A stretch of 64,000 nt of DNA, taken from the NCBI GenBank assembly GCA_007922195.1, contig ML682067.1:4567372-4631371 (forward strand). The letters run 5' to 3'. Positions 1 to 11,952 of the stretch are shown here, one piece after another. The notes below the pieces were generated by a model. It was not told the origin of the DNA and searched no databases. It saw only the letters and a list, made by a program, of their open reading frames with translations. This stretch comes from Podocnemis expansa. Lineage: Eukaryota > Chordata > Testudines > Podocnemididae. A program made the translations under genes and the position numbers. Each line of letters starts with the position of its first letter. Within the stretch, counting starts at the first letter, position 1.

Positions 1-127
1 GCGGTGTTACTTTCCACTGTTGTTTGCAGCATTCTGAACACATTGCTGCTAGTGATGCAGTATGTCATGAGGTCCTCATCAATACAGGAATCCGAGGAAC
101 CTGACCTGCTGAATGATATGAAGACTA

Positions 128-588
128 ACAACACCACACCCTTTTTGCAACAGCTTCATTAAGTTGACTGATATTCAGCTTCTGATCAACTTAACCCCCA
201 CATCCTTTTCAGCAGTATTAGCTAGCCAGTTACGCCCCATTTTGTAGTTATGTATTTGATGTTTCCTTTCTAAATTTAATACTTGACACTTATTTTTTGA
301 ACTTCGTCTTGTTGATTTCATACTAGTTCTCTAATTTGTCAAAGTTGTTTTGAAGTCTAATCCTGTCCTCCAAAGTGCTTGGTGTCATCCACATATTTTA
401 TAGGCATACTTTCCACTCCATTATCCAAGTCATAAATACTGAATAATACTAGACTCAGAACAGCCCACAATTTTTACAGAAAGCTATTGATAACTACTTT
501 ATGAGTATCGTTTGTCAAACAGCTGTGCACACCCTTACAGTAATTTAATTTATACTACATTTCCACAGTTAGTTTATGAGAACATCAT
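128..588 (-). repeat. CR1 LINE fragment (RT region), left part
   Basis: Reads as a reverse-strand CR1: the wording around 'tttgtagttatgtatttga...aatttaatacttgac', 'caatttgtcaaagttgttttga' and 'aatcctgtcctccaaagtgcttggtgtcatcc' is the complement of the CR1 RT-domain coding region. It is heavily mutated with no long open frame. It is interrupted at about 586-750 and resumes afterwards, so the two flanks are one insertion. Bases 1-127 show nothing I recognise. Confidence 0.75.
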
Positions 589-750
589 AGACTCATAGAA
601 GCTGGAAGGGACCATGAGAGATCATCAAATTCAGTCCCCTGCACTCACGGCAGGACCAGATACCACCTAAAGCCATCCCTGACAAGTGGTTGTCTTAACT
701 GCTGTTAAAAAAATTTCCAGTGATGGAGATTCCACAAACTTCACAGGCAT
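586..750 (-). mobile_element. CR1 3'-end fragment nested in older CR1
   Basis: The segment starting 'catagactcatagaagctggaaggga' is the terminal 3' end of CR1 in reverse orientation, about 160 bp, 5'-truncated. It splits the older CR1: 'gagaacatcat' before it and 'attggactatggcaaaagtc' after it are contiguous in an intact CR1. A short CAT repeat (586-588, 748-750) may be the target duplication. Truncation is normal for CR1 insertion. Confidence 0.7.
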
Positions 751-990
751 ATTGGACTATGGCAAAAGTCTTACTACAATCAAGATGTATTACATCTACT
801 GCTTCCTTCATATTCACTAGGCCAGTGATCCTGTCAAAGAAGGAAATGAGGCTGTTTTGGCATGACCTATTCTTGACACATCAGTGCTGGCTGTTCCTTA
901 TAACTCTACTACCCTTTAGGTGCTTACAAATTGGTTTAATAATTTGTTCTAGTACCTTTTCAGGCACTGAAGTTAGAGTAACCACTCTTT
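751..990 (-). repeat. CR1 LINE fragment, right part of split copy
   Basis: Continues the copy at 128-588: 'ggcaaaagtcttactacaatcaagatgtattacatctactgcttcc', the 'cctgtcaaagaaggaaatgaggct' and 'tttttcaggcactgaagttagagtaac' text follow the order of the CR1 RT region on the minus strand. The short open frames over it are not genes. Confidence 0.75.
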
Positions 991-1831
991 TAATAGCCGG
1001 ATCCTCTTTGTTCTACTTTTTAGAGACAGGTCTATGGCCCTGCAGCTCACAGATGAGGCACAATGAAGGTCATAGAGGGGATACTGCAGAGCTGTTGTCT
1101 GCATTGAACCTTTCATGTGAATATACAGTGTAGAACAATGGTTCACTTGCTGTACACTTTCAGTACTGGCATTTTGCAGAGGGATATGATTGTTCCTATA
1201 TGACACTTGCTCTTCTCTTTGTTTCCAGCTGCTAAGTCACATGAAAAGAAACTAAACTACATTGGAAACTTCTAATTTCTCTGTTCCATGTAAATTGTTG
1301 CTGTAGTTGCCACAAGGATTTTGGGTTGCAGCAATTTTATGCAGTGGGCCCATTGACTTCTGCACTGCATCATTGTGAGCATGGTGCACCAATAGGTGCA
1401 ATCTGCTCAATCCACTAGGAAGACCCTAACTTCTCTCCATATTGACCTTTGCAATCTGTTCTGTTTATTAGTAGGGATCAGGTCATCCCCCAGGACCAAA
1501 GCTTCATTCTACAGGCCCATGCAGAGGCTGAACAGGGGCATGACCCTGGCCATACCCACTCTTTTAGTCATCTTTTCCACAGTAAATGGCAGGAAAGCAG
1601 TAGAAACATGCAGGGGTCTCACTGGTTCTGAGCTTACGGGGCTCAAGCCCTGAGTCCCCATGCCAGATCCCCAGATCTGCCGTGGTGGCAGCTACAGCTG
1701 TGTCCTGCTTAAAGGGCTCAAGCCCTGAATCCCAGTGCCTGAGCCCCGGGTGTTTTCCCAGGCCAGGGGTGCTCCTGGAAACCAGTAGCTCCTGCACCAC
1801 TCAGAACACAGCAGGCTCAAAGACTGCTATT
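991..1831. other. Unassigned sequence
   Basis: No coding or RNA gene. Sequence becomes GC-rich after about 1600 with repeated 'gggctcaagccctgaRtcccNNtgcc' phrases at about 1640 and 1705, also echoed near 31785, so it is probably an unrecognised repeat. Confidence 0.4.
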
Positions 1832-1839
1832 GTCTAGAT

Positions 1840-2295
1840 CAAGGGTTGGCAACCTTTGCTGACCCCTATACCAGCCCTGCCCACTGCACCCTCAGTGGGT
1901 TCCAGGGGTGGGGCCAGGCCTCCAGTTTGGGGCCAGGGCCAACTCCCACCCTCATCAGCGGGTGGTCTCCAGGTCCTGGCCAGGGTGACCTCTCTCTCCA
2001 CAGCCTCTGGATCCGGCTAGAGCCACCTCTCTCCCCGCACCCTCCAGGTCCCAGCTGGGGCTGCCTCTGTCCGCTGCTGGTGGTTGGCATCCTGCTCTGC
2101 TGTCAGAGCCAGAAGCAGGGAGGGTGACCTACCCTGCTCCCCTCTAGCCCTGGGAGCCTCACACTGTAGCTTCTGCTGACCTGGAGCTGCGGCATGTGGC
2201 TCATTCCATGCGGCGCTGGGGGAGCAGTGCCACGTGCCGCTCAGGCTTGGTCCCCATGCCATTTTGGCACAGGTGCTGGGGGTTGCCAACCCCTT
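1840..2295 (+). mobile_element. Non-autonomous hAT element, CAAGGGTTGGCAACC family
   Basis: TIRs are CAAGGGTTGGCAACC on the left and the complement of AAGGGGTTGGCAACC on the right, flanked by a perfect 8-bp duplication GTCTAGAT (1832-1839 and 2296-2303). The 456-bp interior is GC-rich and has no transposase, so the overlapping open frames are not genes. Related copies in the window: 27492-28808, 31995-32085, 35681-36337 and 52431-53185. The right TSD is shared with the next element. Confidence 0.85.
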
Positions 2296-2303
2296 GTCTA
2301 GAT

Positions 2304-3047
2304 CAGTCATTTCCAGCCTGTAGCCCAGGAAACAAAAGTGGCCCATGGGGACTTTCAAAGCAGCCCACACTTCCCTCCCTGCTGGCTGCAGAAGGGAGCT
2401 GTTGTCTATGGACCCAGGCAGAGTACATTTCCATGGCACTAAAAGACAGGTGCAGGCTTCTTGCTGCAACCAACAGGATGAGAGATCAACACGCCTCTTC
2501 CTCTGGCTATAGCAGGGAGCACAGTGAAACTCTCCAGCTAGGTCTCTAAGCACTGGAATACCTGCTGGAGCCAGAAGGAGAGGAGCACTGAACTTCCATT
2601 CCCCATGCTGCAGAAGAAAGCCAATGTTTAGGGCAGTGTTTCCCAACCCGTGTGCCATGGCACACAGGTATGCCGTCAGGCCTGAGCAGGCATGCCACAA
2701 AAGTTTTTGAAAAACTACTCAAAGAGGTCTGGATTGGCTTATTGGTTCATGAATATTCATGAGTTCATTTGGAAACTATATGGTGGTGTGCCTCAAATTA
2801 ATTAAAGGTAGCAAGGTGTGCCGTGGCAGAGAAAATGTTGCCAACCACTGGCCTAGGGACACAGGCGGAACACAGAGGGCTACGGGACCCCTTCTGCAGC
2901 CAGATCAGCAAGGACTGAGGCAGCTTCTTTGCTGAACTCCTTCTGCCTGACTGCAGTGGGTGGGGCCTGCTGATGGAGACTGATGGTCATTCAGGATTGC
3001 AAAAGTGATATCCACTGCCCTCAAGCCAAAAAGGTTGAGAATGGCTG
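2304..3047 (+). mobile_element. Non-autonomous hAT element, CAGYCATTYYCARCC family
   Basis: Left end CAGTCATTTCCAGCC and right end the complement of CAGCCATTCTCAACC, flanked by GTCTAGAT at 2296-2303 and 3048-3055. The left duplication is also the right duplication of the element at 1840-2295. Another hAT (2634-2850) is nested inside. No transposase frame. Confidence 0.85.
2634..2850 (+). mobile_element. Short hAT MITE nested in 2304-3047
   Basis: Ends CAGTGTTTCCCAACC and the complement of CAGTGGTTGGCAAC. Flanking 8-mers GTTTAGGG (2626-2633) and GCCTAGGG (2851-2858) agree at 6 of 8 positions. 217 bp, no coding capacity. Confidence 0.75.
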
Positions 3048-3055
3048 GTCTAGAT

Positions 3056-4430
3056 GTACTGGAGAGAAGCTTCCCTGAATGCTTTGGAAAAGGAGCTATT
3101 CATAATACTGGGCACATCATTAACAAGGAGACTGAGACGCTCTTTAAATCTATAGAACTAAATAAGCTACTGCCAAGCAACACTAAAAAAACTGGAGTAC
3201 GATTTGCTCTCATTCAGATCGTGGGTCAATATTTTAAATTCATGTCTTGTCCACTTACATGTGAGATGTTCAAATTAAATCTCACAGTGCAAGGACTAAT
3301 GGCAGCAGCCTGCAGAACCAGTAGCAAATAGAGGCCTTGGAGCAGCACAGGCAGGCAGCAAAAGGTCTGCATTTGCTCTCTGCTTTGGTTGCTGATTGGA
3401 TTATCCATTTGACGTGTGACATGACCTGGAAGAATTCAATCCTGATTACATTAATCAAATCTAATATGTTTTTTACTAAAAAACATAATTATTGAGGTTC
3501 CTACCTTAAACTGCTTTTCCTGCTGGAAACAGTATTAAGAAAAGGAAAACATCAGTTAAAACTAAGTCCATTGTGTATGAGAACCTCCCAGATACTTTTG
3601 AAGCCATTTGTAAGTTTCTCCTTTATGACACACTCAGTATAGTCTCCTCTTATTCATGCACCAATAATTCCAAATATCAATGAAAGGGGAATAGAAACCC
3701 TCTGTCCTTCATCTGACTGCCTCCTCTTAGCTCCTAACTAAAATTAAATCACACTGAAAATATTTTATTCTGCTGGGATGGTCCAAATGCTTCCCTCATG
3801 CAGAGGGGAAAAACAGATGCATTATATTTCAGTAGTTACCCTTTGAGAAAATAAATGAATGAGAGAGGTTTATTTTTAAATTGTAGTCAGGATACCCTAA
3901 TTTACTGAATTGTTGGAATAATATTTTTGGAGGTCTGAGAGTCTCTCCACTCGAGGGATTTTCAGAAATTTTGGAATGTTTTGGAATATAGGAAAGTCAT
4001 TTCCCTTCATGCAGGCATCGCAAATTCCCCAGCTTAGGTTCTCTGCTTTGATTCATGTATTAGTCTCTTATTTACTGTTTGATGAGGAACTACTAATGGA
4101 TAAGGTAAAGAGTGAAAAAGTTAGCCGCTTCTTATTTGACAAACAACTTTTAAAATTGATCAGTTCTTTAATTTAATGTTATCAAAGGGTCACTTTTTCT
4201 GGTGAGAATGGATACTTCACAATATTTCCATTGGCCCTGATTAAGTAATGTACTTAAGAATACACCTAATCTTAAATCCAAAAAAGCTAATTGTGCACTT
4301 AAATTTAGAGACATGTTTAAGTACCTTGCTGATCTTGTCCTAATTTATATCTCAGAGGACAAAATTCTGCTCTTAGATATAGATTTGAAACTCCCATTTA
4401 CTTCAGTAGGCAATACGTATGTCTGCATGG
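3056..4430. other. Unassigned AT-rich intergenic sequence
   Basis: I see no gene, exon-like frame or confident repeat. The short frame at 3005-3331 begins in the hAT right end and shows no domain. Confidence 0.5.
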
Positions 4431-4431
4431 A

Positions 4432-5245
4432 TCTGTCAAGAACAAATCATGTCAAACCAGTCTAATAGCTTTCTTTGACAGGGTAAAAAGTTTTGAGAAT
4501 TGAGAGAGGTGGTAGATATGCTATATCTTGATTTTAGTAAGGATCTTGATACCGTATCATATGACCTTCTCATAAACAAACTAAATAAATATAACCTAGA
4601 TGAAGGCAAGGCTGGTGCTACACGGTAAGCAGCCCCTGCGTTGGAGGGGGGCGCCGGCATTTGAGGGGCACCAAAAGGGGACAGTGCCATGGCACTCTCC
4701 TGATGATGTCACTTGTCTGCGCCGGCGTCGCTCTGCTGCCGGGGGGGCACAATCCCCAGCACCGGCCCTGATTGAAGGTATAAGGTAGGTGCACAACTGG
4801 TTGGAAAACTGTGCCCACAGAATAATTATCAGTGGTTCACAGTCAAGTTGGCTAGACAGGCATATCAAGTGGGATCCTGCAGGGTTCAGTTCAGGTTCTG
4901 GTTCTGTTCAATATCTTTTGAGTGATTTAGACAACAGCACAGAGACATAGAGCATAGAAAGTACTGTATACTTTATAAGTACAAACTTGTAAAGTTTGTG
5001 GACAATATCAAGCAGAGAGGGATCGCAAGTGCTTTGGAGGACAGGATGTTCTGGGTAAACTGGAGAAAATGTCTTACATAAATAGGATGAAATTCAATAA
5101 TGACAAATGCAAAGTACTCCACTTAGTAAGGAACAATCAACGGCACACATATGAAATGGGACATGACTGCCTGTGAAGGAGTACTATAGAAAGGGACTGT
5201 GGTCTCGTTAACCTATGGGATAGCACAAGAAGCAAATGAGCTTAA
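4432..5245 (+). repeat. CR1 LINE fragment (RT region), split
   Basis: Plus-strand CR1 wording: 'gtcaagaacaaatcatgtcaaaccag', 'cttgattttagtaaggatcttgatac', 'caagtgggatcctgcaggg', 'gatgaaattcaataatgacaaatgcaaagt' (the coding text for MKFNKDKC). Frames are broken. It is interrupted by a small hAT at 4607-4770. Confidence 0.75.
4607..4770 (+). mobile_element. hAT MITE, CAGGGCCGGTGCTG family, nested in CR1
   Basis: Left end CAAGGCTGGTGCTA, right end the complement of CAGGGCCGGTGCTG. Flanking 8-mers GATGAAGG and ATTGAAGG share 6 of 8 bases. GC-rich 164-bp interior containing CpGs unlike its flanks. It splits a plus-strand CR1, so it is younger than that CR1 copy. Confidence 0.78.
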
Positions 5246-5491
5246 ATTGTAGAAAAGATTGTTTAGGCTGGAAACGGGTGGATTTTGTTGTAGGCAGGGG
5301 GAGGCATAGCCCCCCAGATTTTCCCATAGGCCCCCAAAATCTTTCCTTGTCTCCCTTCCTCCTGAGAAAGCATTAGGCATAGACTGCAAAAGGCTTTCCT
5401 TGCTCTCTTTATGCCTGCAGCTCGCTGCAAATGCAATAGCAAGGATGTGAGCCTCACAGCTCTTTAGATCTTGAAAAAACCAAACAGTTTG

Positions 5492-5541
5492 TGGATGAAA
5501 CGAAGAAAACTCATTTGATAAATAAATTCGTTAGTCTTTAA
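5492..5541 (+). repeat. PLE-derived repeat, left part
   Basis: Ends in 'ataaattcgttagtctttaa', the junction text found in all short PLE-derived repeats here. It continues at 5872 after a hAT insertion. The GTCTTTAA at 5534-5541 is the hAT target duplication. Confidence 0.65.
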
Positions 5542-5863
5542 CAGTGGTGGAACTAGATGTTGTGGCATCCAGGGCAAGCAGCCCCAAAGGCATCCTCTCC
5601 TGACCCCTGGACCTGATCCAGCCTGGGGACTGATCTGACAGCGGCATGAAGATGGATCTGGCCCCTGCCGCCAGTGGTGGAGCAGGGGCTGCAGGGCTCC
5701 TGGGCCTCCCCACTTGGGCCTCTCACCCTGCCAGAAGGCCAGCACTGGGGAGGGGGTGCAACTGGGGCCAGAGGCCAGCTGCGGCCTGGCTGGTTGGCCC
5801 TGGGGGAAGGTTGGGCTGACTGCCACACATTGCCCTGGTCACCCAGCCATAGTTAAGGCCCTG
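5542..5863 (+). mobile_element. hAT MITE inserted in PLE-derived repeat
   Basis: Starts CAGTGGTGGAACTAG and ends with the complement of CAGGGCCTTAACTA, between perfect 8-bp duplications GTCTTTAA (5534-5541, 5864-5871). 322 bp, GC-rich, non-coding. Removing it restores 'gttagtctttaa-gtgccacagg', the text of the uninterrupted repeat. Confidence 0.88.
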
Positions 5864-5871
5864 GTCTTTAA

Positions 5872-5940
5872 GTGCCACAGGACTCCTTGCTTGTTTTGCT
5901 GAACTAGACTAAAATGGCTACCCGTTTGGAACCTGGCATC
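5872..5940 (+). repeat. PLE-derived repeat, right part
   Basis: 'gtgccacaggactccttg...gttttgctgaactagact...ggctaccc' is the continuation of the piece ending at 5541. Confidence 0.65.
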
Positions 5941-6000
5941 ATTAGAATCTGTGCTTAATCTAAAATGTTGCAGATTTCACCATCATCTGCCCCTCACCTT

Positions 6001-6721
6001 GGCTATGTTTACATGAAGTGGCTATTTTAAATCAACTTCACAAGGTTGACTTTAAGTCAACTTAAAGTCAACCTTGTGAATTTGACTTAGGGGTAATAGC
6101 TACCCTAGTACACTTGGGACCCACCCCCTACCCCGCCACAAAGGATGGTCTGGCCCAGGGGCCTGTTCCAGCTCCTGCCACTGCTGGCAAGGGGCTGGGA
6201 GCCCAATCTGTCTCCCAGCCTGTTGCCGTGGACAGTGGGGGCTAGGAGCCAGCTTTTGCCACCCTAGGCAAGGGGCTGGGAGCACGATCTGGCTCTCAGC
6301 CCCTTGCCAGAGGCAGTAGGGGCTAGGAGTCAGCTCCTAGTCCCTGTCGCCTCCAGGAAGGGGCTGGGAGTCACATCAGGCTCCGTGCCTTTTTGCTGTG
6401 GGGGGGGGGCGGGAGCGACTTCCAGCTCCGAGCCCTTTTCAGCAAGGGGCTGGGGGCTGGATCCAGCTCCCAGTCACCTGTCAGGACCAGCTGGAGCTGG
6501 ATCAGGCCTCAGTGGGAGGAATTGGGACTGGGGTGGGCAAGGAGTGAGCCTGGGCCCAGGCTTCTGCTCCTAGGTCAACTTTAAGCTTAAATCAACCTTA
6601 GGAGCAGGTGTTAGTAAATCTGCTCAAGTTCTTGCTTAATAAAAGCCCAGTTTGGCCATGGAATTCCTTGGGTTGACTTAAGGGAGGTTAAGTTGACCGA
6701 AGGCCTCAGTACAGACATAGT
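6001..6721. mobile_element. Harbinger-like foldback element, AAGTTGACTT type
   Basis: Ends resemble GGCTATGTTTACAT and the complement of GGACTATGTCTGTAC. Subterminal blocks are dense in palindromic AAGTYRACTT words; the middle is a GC-rich low-complexity block. No transposase. The 3-bp target duplication is not clear. Same family as 23554-25300, 32093-32239 and 43408-43828. Confidence 0.65.
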
Positions 6722-7784
6722 CCCCGATGCTGACATTTTATAAAGGCAAGAGAGCAAGCTATGCGGGACACCAATAGACAGAGAACAATAGCAGTCCGTA
6801 GGTCTAAATTGGGTGATAATTATCCTCACAGATAGCCGACCCCAGCTGTGGGAGGTTCAGGTTACCATTTATGTCTACACAGGATGTTTGGAAAGAGGCT
6901 GTTACGAATACAGTGAATAGGTTTTTTATCAAATCCAGGGTTGCACTTTTCTAGGACCTACTTTTTTCCTTCTGAAATGTTGCTGGTCCTTTGATATAAT
7001 GCCTCCTCCCGGCATCAAGTAGACAGCTATGTCACTGTGTATATGTACCTAAGTATTTATATAGGATAGGAAGCAATCCACACAATTATCTTGAATTGGT
7101 GTAAACTGGTTGATGTAAGCTTGTGGATACATGTGGTATAATATAGAAAAGGCTGTATTTTAATCCTAATGAGATGTTTAAGAGTAAGGTTACACTTTAA
7201 TAGTAGCTGCTGTTAATTTAAACCATATTGCCTAATACAGTTTAACAGGTCATTTTGTTGAGGGATGTTAGGCCCTTTTTTGTACTACTAGTACACTACT
7301 ATGACACAGAATGCTTCAAAAGTTGCAGGGAATGAATCTGGTTTATAGCATTTATTTTTGTCCAGAAATAATTGTCATTTTACAGTCTCAATAGAAACTG
7401 TGAAGTAGCATGTCTAAGATTGTGTGGGTACATGTTCCTCCTCCCATCCTTTTCCCTGTATGTTTCAGATAGTTTGCATGTGGACAGACAAACAAAGCTG
7501 TCTTCCTTCCTGTAGGAAGTAGAGAAGTGCAAACAAAGAGATGTAAATTAAGCTCCCCTCATCTATTCTCTGGAAAGGGGGGCAGAGGTGCCAAGGGGGG
7601 GTGGAGATTTGAAGAAAGAAGTACATACACTCAGAACTGTGATGGACAGTAAGTGCTGGGTAAGGGGGTGAAGGAGGTGCTGAGTGTGAAAGGAGGTGGC
7701 TGGGGGCAATGCGGGTGGCTCATGGGGAGGGGTGAAAGGTGGGGCCTGGGTCAACCATGGAGCTGCCTTCCCCAAGGGAAGTTC
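6722..7784. other. Unassigned sequence
   Basis: No gene or confident repeat is visible; a G-rich patch lies at about 7575-7750. Confidence 0.45.
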
Positions 7785-8015
7785 CAAAATCCGCCCATGG
7801 ACATTAGGAAAAGCTTCCTAACAGTCAGGATAGTTAAACAGTAGAATAAGTTGCCCAGGGAGGTTGAGAAATCTCTGTCATTGGATGTTTTTAAGAGCAG
7901 GTTAGACAAACACCTGTCAGGGATAGTCTAGATACTTAGTCCTGTCTAAAAAGCAAGTGGCTGAACTAGGCAATCTACTGAGGTCCATCCAACTCTTATA
8001 TTCCTATGTTTATTT
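7785..8015 (+). repeat. CR1 3' end
   Basis: 'gacattaggaaaagcttcctaacagtcaggatagttaaacagtagaataa...gagcaggttagacaaacacctgtcagggatagtctagat' is the C-terminal coding end and 3' UTR of CR1 on the plus strand, finishing near 'tcctatgttt'. 5'-truncated. Confidence 0.85.
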
Positions 8016-9666
8016 GAAGATATTATTTGGCCGTATGGACTGATCCACAATGGGATGAGAGGAGGGAGTGAGAAGCTGAAGGCATTACCCTTGAAGATGT
8101 CAGAAAGCAGGCATAAATTTCAGCACAGATGCAGAAGAAAGCTCTGTTGACCAATAATAAAAGAAATTATATGATATGTGGTTCCCATACCAAAGCCTAA
8201 TGAAGCCACTTGCTCATAAGTAGGCTAGGAGGACCTATGCCAGATCCCCTTGAAGATCTGCTTGCAATGCCCACATACACTTTGCACTCAAGTAGCAAAG
8301 CACTCACATTATGGCCATCCCTGTGCCATTGCCATCCCACTCAAGATGTTGCATCCATTATTTGTGTATAAATAGATATTCTAATTCACACTGGCACTGG
8401 TGAAGGAAGCAGATAACCAAGTAATTTACAGTCCACACACTGCACCCTTATCAGATAGTTACAAAACAATGCTTTGTTTATAACAGTATGAAGCTGGCAT
8501 TTTTCCCTGAAAAAAACTGAGTTTATGCACATGAGGCCCAGCACAGTGAACAATCTCTCATTCTCCCACAGTGCAGCAATCTGCTGAAAACCAGGGGAAC
8601 TGTTTTCCCATCTTCTGTGGGTTTCTGCAGCATGAAAACATGCCATATAAAAATTTGCTGAACTGAAGCTTTAACAAATTGACTTGATTTCCTATTGTGT
8701 GATTGGCTGCATTTTTCAATGTCAAACCAAGAGAACATAATTACTTTCTCGACAAACAATCCATAATATCAGTAAATCTGCTGTGTAAATGGAAATTCAC
8801 CTCAGGCACATTCTGACTAATATGACCCTCATTTTATGTGAAAAAGCCAGAGAGAACAAAGCTTTACAGGAAAGCAAGAAAATCTGACTCTATCAAAGAA
8901 CTTGGGTGCTACGTGCAGCCTTCACATTTTGGGAGAAATTCTCAGTGTGTGCAATTATGAGTCCCAAAATAAAACCATTCTCATACATGCTTTGCAAGGA
9001 GATGAACAGGGTTGTTGTACTATACATGAGCTTATAAGAAAGTGTCAGGCAGACCATGAGCATTGACTGGAATACGTGCTGAGCATAAACTCAAATTTCA
9101 TTCCTTTTAAGTATTTCCTTAAAAAATCAAAATTTTTTGTTTCTTCACAATAGCTTAGTTCAAAATTTGTTGAAGGCGGCCTCAGCTTAAAAATAAATTG
9201 TCAAATTCAAATATGATTTATTCCATCAGGGATGAATTAGGCCATATGTTACGGACATGTAATTAGCCTATTAACTGGTATTATTCTTTTGATACCCATC
9301 AGCAGTTTGTGAAGCTAAAAGTTAAGAAATAATAATCTCTGACCAAAAAATATTAGTGTAAAGGCCTGATCCTGCAAATGCTTACTATTGGGCATAGGGC
9401 CAACCCCAAAAATTCAAAAGTTAGGCCCACAAAAATCATGTTTGACTTAAAATCATGCCATTTTTAAAAATAATATCAAATTCTTTTCATTTTCCTTTGG
9501 CTATTTGAGGCTTTGTGGTGCATATTTTCAAGAGTTTCTCTGCAACTGCTAGAATCTTATTTATTTTAATGAAACTGGGTATTTGCATGCAATCTAGGGA
9601 CTTACAAGCTAGGAGTATAAGAAAAAATGAATATTGGAGAATGGGAATAAAATTTAGAGGCATCAG
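8016..9666. other. Unassigned AT-rich sequence
   Basis: No gene seen. A 'gcctgatcctgcaaatgcttactattgggc' phrase at about 9364 resembles an amniote palindromic MITE. Confidence 0.45.
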
Positions 9667-10952
9667 CAGGGCCAGATTAATACAAGGGCTTTTAGGACTG
9701 CAACCCATGGCCCCAGGCTAAGGGGTACGCCACTGCCCTGCAAAATTAATCTGGCCCCAGTCTGGAACACCTGTGGCCCAGGTGCCACCAGCTCCTGCTT
9801 TATAGCCTGTGCTACTGCACAATCCCCGTCTGGCTGGTCTGACTGCATCCAGCCCTTGGAGCACCCCTACAGATGGCTGGCAGCCACACTGCATAGGGAG
9901 TCATAGAGCTGGTCTTCCTTGCTCCCATGCTGGCCAGTCCTGGTCTGCCTCCCCAGGCCATCCTGGGCCCTGGCAAGTTCCAGTCCCCAGTCTGGTCAGA
10001 GCACCATGGTGCCAGCTGCCTGGGCCATACTGCAACACTGCACTCCTGCTCCAGTGGCCAGCTCAGCACTGAGCATTACCCAGCCAGTTTGCCCTGCACC
10101 AGGGGTGTACCAAGAGAGTGCCACCCTCCCCATGGCCAGGCAGCCCCTTCACCTCGATAGGTGGGGGAGAGAGCAGGAAACTGGCCCCCAGACAACCAGT
10201 GTGGATGCTGGCAATGGGGACTGGAGAAGAGCTGTATATCAGCCCACAGAACCCTCCGCAGCCCAGTCCCTCCTGAATGCTGCTGCCAATGGGGAGCAGG
10301 GTGCACACCAAATAGCTTCTGGGCACCAGAGACCCCCACTGCAAGGACCATCCTTGGGGGGGCAAGAGGGCCGATTGCCCCTGGCTCCACAGTTCTGTGG
10401 GCCCCACACTGTCCAGCTGTGAGCACAGCAGTGTGGGGCCCACCCTGCTGACCCCTCCATGTCCACACTGTCCCCCACCCCTGCTCCACTACCTTCGGCT
10501 TGAGACAGTGAGACAGGGCAGGAGTATGAAACCTGGCCTCTGCTCTGGGCCAGCCTCCTCTGCCCCCAGGGTGGAACAGCTAGCCCAGGGACCGGGCTCC
10601 ACTCTCCTGTCCCTCCCTTGGGCTGGCCATTCCACCTTCGGGCAAGGAATGCCAACCCGGAGGCAGGGCAGGAGAGCAGAGCCCAGCCCCTGAGCTAGCC
10701 ACTTTGCCCCAAGGGACAGAGTAACTGGCTCAGGGGAGAGGTGGGAGTACGGGGCCAGGTATTAGGCCAGCCTGCCCTGCCCCCCCCCCACAGCATGAGG
10801 AGGGAAAGAAGCCCCCCACAGGCCAATTGGACCTAGGCCCTGCACCCCCCAGGGAAGGCCCTGCCCACTGCCATGCCCCCAGGCTGGCCAGTGGCTGATT
10901 GGGGACTTATGTAGAATAGCTGTGGGATCACAGGAGCATTAAGTCAGCCCTG
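9667..10952 (+). mobile_element. Large GC-rich non-autonomous hAT-like element
   Basis: Ends CAGGGCCAGATTAA and the complement of CAGGGCTGACTTAA. Flanking 8-mers GGCATCAG and GTCACCAC agree at only 5 of 8, so the target duplication is decayed. The 1.29-kb interior is GC-rich and produces many overlapping open frames on both strands (up to 167 aa) with no domain. Part of the interior (about 10550-10800) resembles 40560-40700. Confidence 0.65.
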
Positions 10953-11011
10953 GTCACCACCACTGACAGTGCATGCCTAGCCTTTGACTTTCGGGATGTT
11001 AGAGACATTGT

Positions 11012-11421
11012 GGGTATGCCTGTACTTGCAAATTAGTTTGAATTAAGGAGGTTTAATTTGAACTAACTTAGTATCTGTCTACACTAGGCTTTCATTAGTT
11101 CGAATTAAGGAATTTCTTAATTTGAATTAATCAAAGCTTAGTTTGAATTAGTAAAACTTGTCGGTTAGTTTGAAATTAGTCCTTAGTTCGATCCTTAGTT
11201 CAAACTAAGGATGGTGTAGACTAGAATTAATCCTTGGTTTGAACTTAGTAAATTTGAATTAAGGGCAGTTAGTTCGAATTAAGAAAGTGGATTAATGTTA
11301 AGTCAAATTAGTCCACTTTATTAATTCGAACTAATAAATTCAAGTTGAGTTTGAACTAAACTCGAACTTACAAATTCAAATTAACAAATTTGAACTAACT
11401 ATTCCTCATGTGGACATAGCC
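11012..11421. mobile_element. Harbinger-like palindromic element, TTAGTTYRAACTAA type
   Basis: Ends GGGTATGCCTGTAC and the complement of GGCTATGTCCACAT, flanked by a 3-bp duplication TGT (11009-11011, 11422-11424). The interior is a dense series of 'agttcgaattaag' and 'gtttgaactaac' words. An internal 'ctgtctacactaggctt' looks like a second terminus, suggesting a rearranged or nested copy. Confidence 0.7.
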
Positions 11422-11424
11422 TGT

Positions 11425-11952
11425 AAGTGTAAATCTGTACATTGGCCCCTTGTTTAGACACAAATGCACACAGTCATCAATGCTGATAGGCCTTAGCTGA
11501 GTATCCAAGCACAGATAGCTGTGAAGTGATCCCCAGGATGCAACCTGGAATTGAAGTACTGCTGTGCCCCTTAACTCTCCTGCCTGGGCTGTCTAGCAAA
11601 CTCCTTTGCTTGTGACAAGTTGTAAACCCCGCTAGGTGCTGTTCATACCTAGCACAACAGCATGCCCAACTAAATTCTGCGAATGCTCCCAGAGTTACTC
11701 ATGAATCACACAGAGAAAGGCATTAGCCAATTTACCCCAGCTCTCAGCCATGCACCTTAGAAGTGCATTATCTTGCCCTGGTCAGAAACTTGAACAGTGT
11801 GAGTTTAGTATCCAGTTCATCCCTCCCTTGATATGAAGGGAACACATGTATCTTTGTACCTTCACTGAGATTTCCCAAACACATCAAACAAAACACCCTA
11901 TTTTACGTAAAATATAAAACAGATTTATTAACTATAGAAAGATAGATTTTAA
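11425..11952 (-). repeat. Possible LTR-like repeat, left part
   Basis: Non-coding text ('gacaagttgtaaaccccgctaggtg...attagccaatttaccccagct...aaaatataaaacagatttattaactatagaaagatagattttaa') that continues without a break at 12439 once the Harbinger-like element is removed. I associate it with an LTR-type dispersed reptile repeat, but cannot show ends or a partner LTR. Confidence 0.35.
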
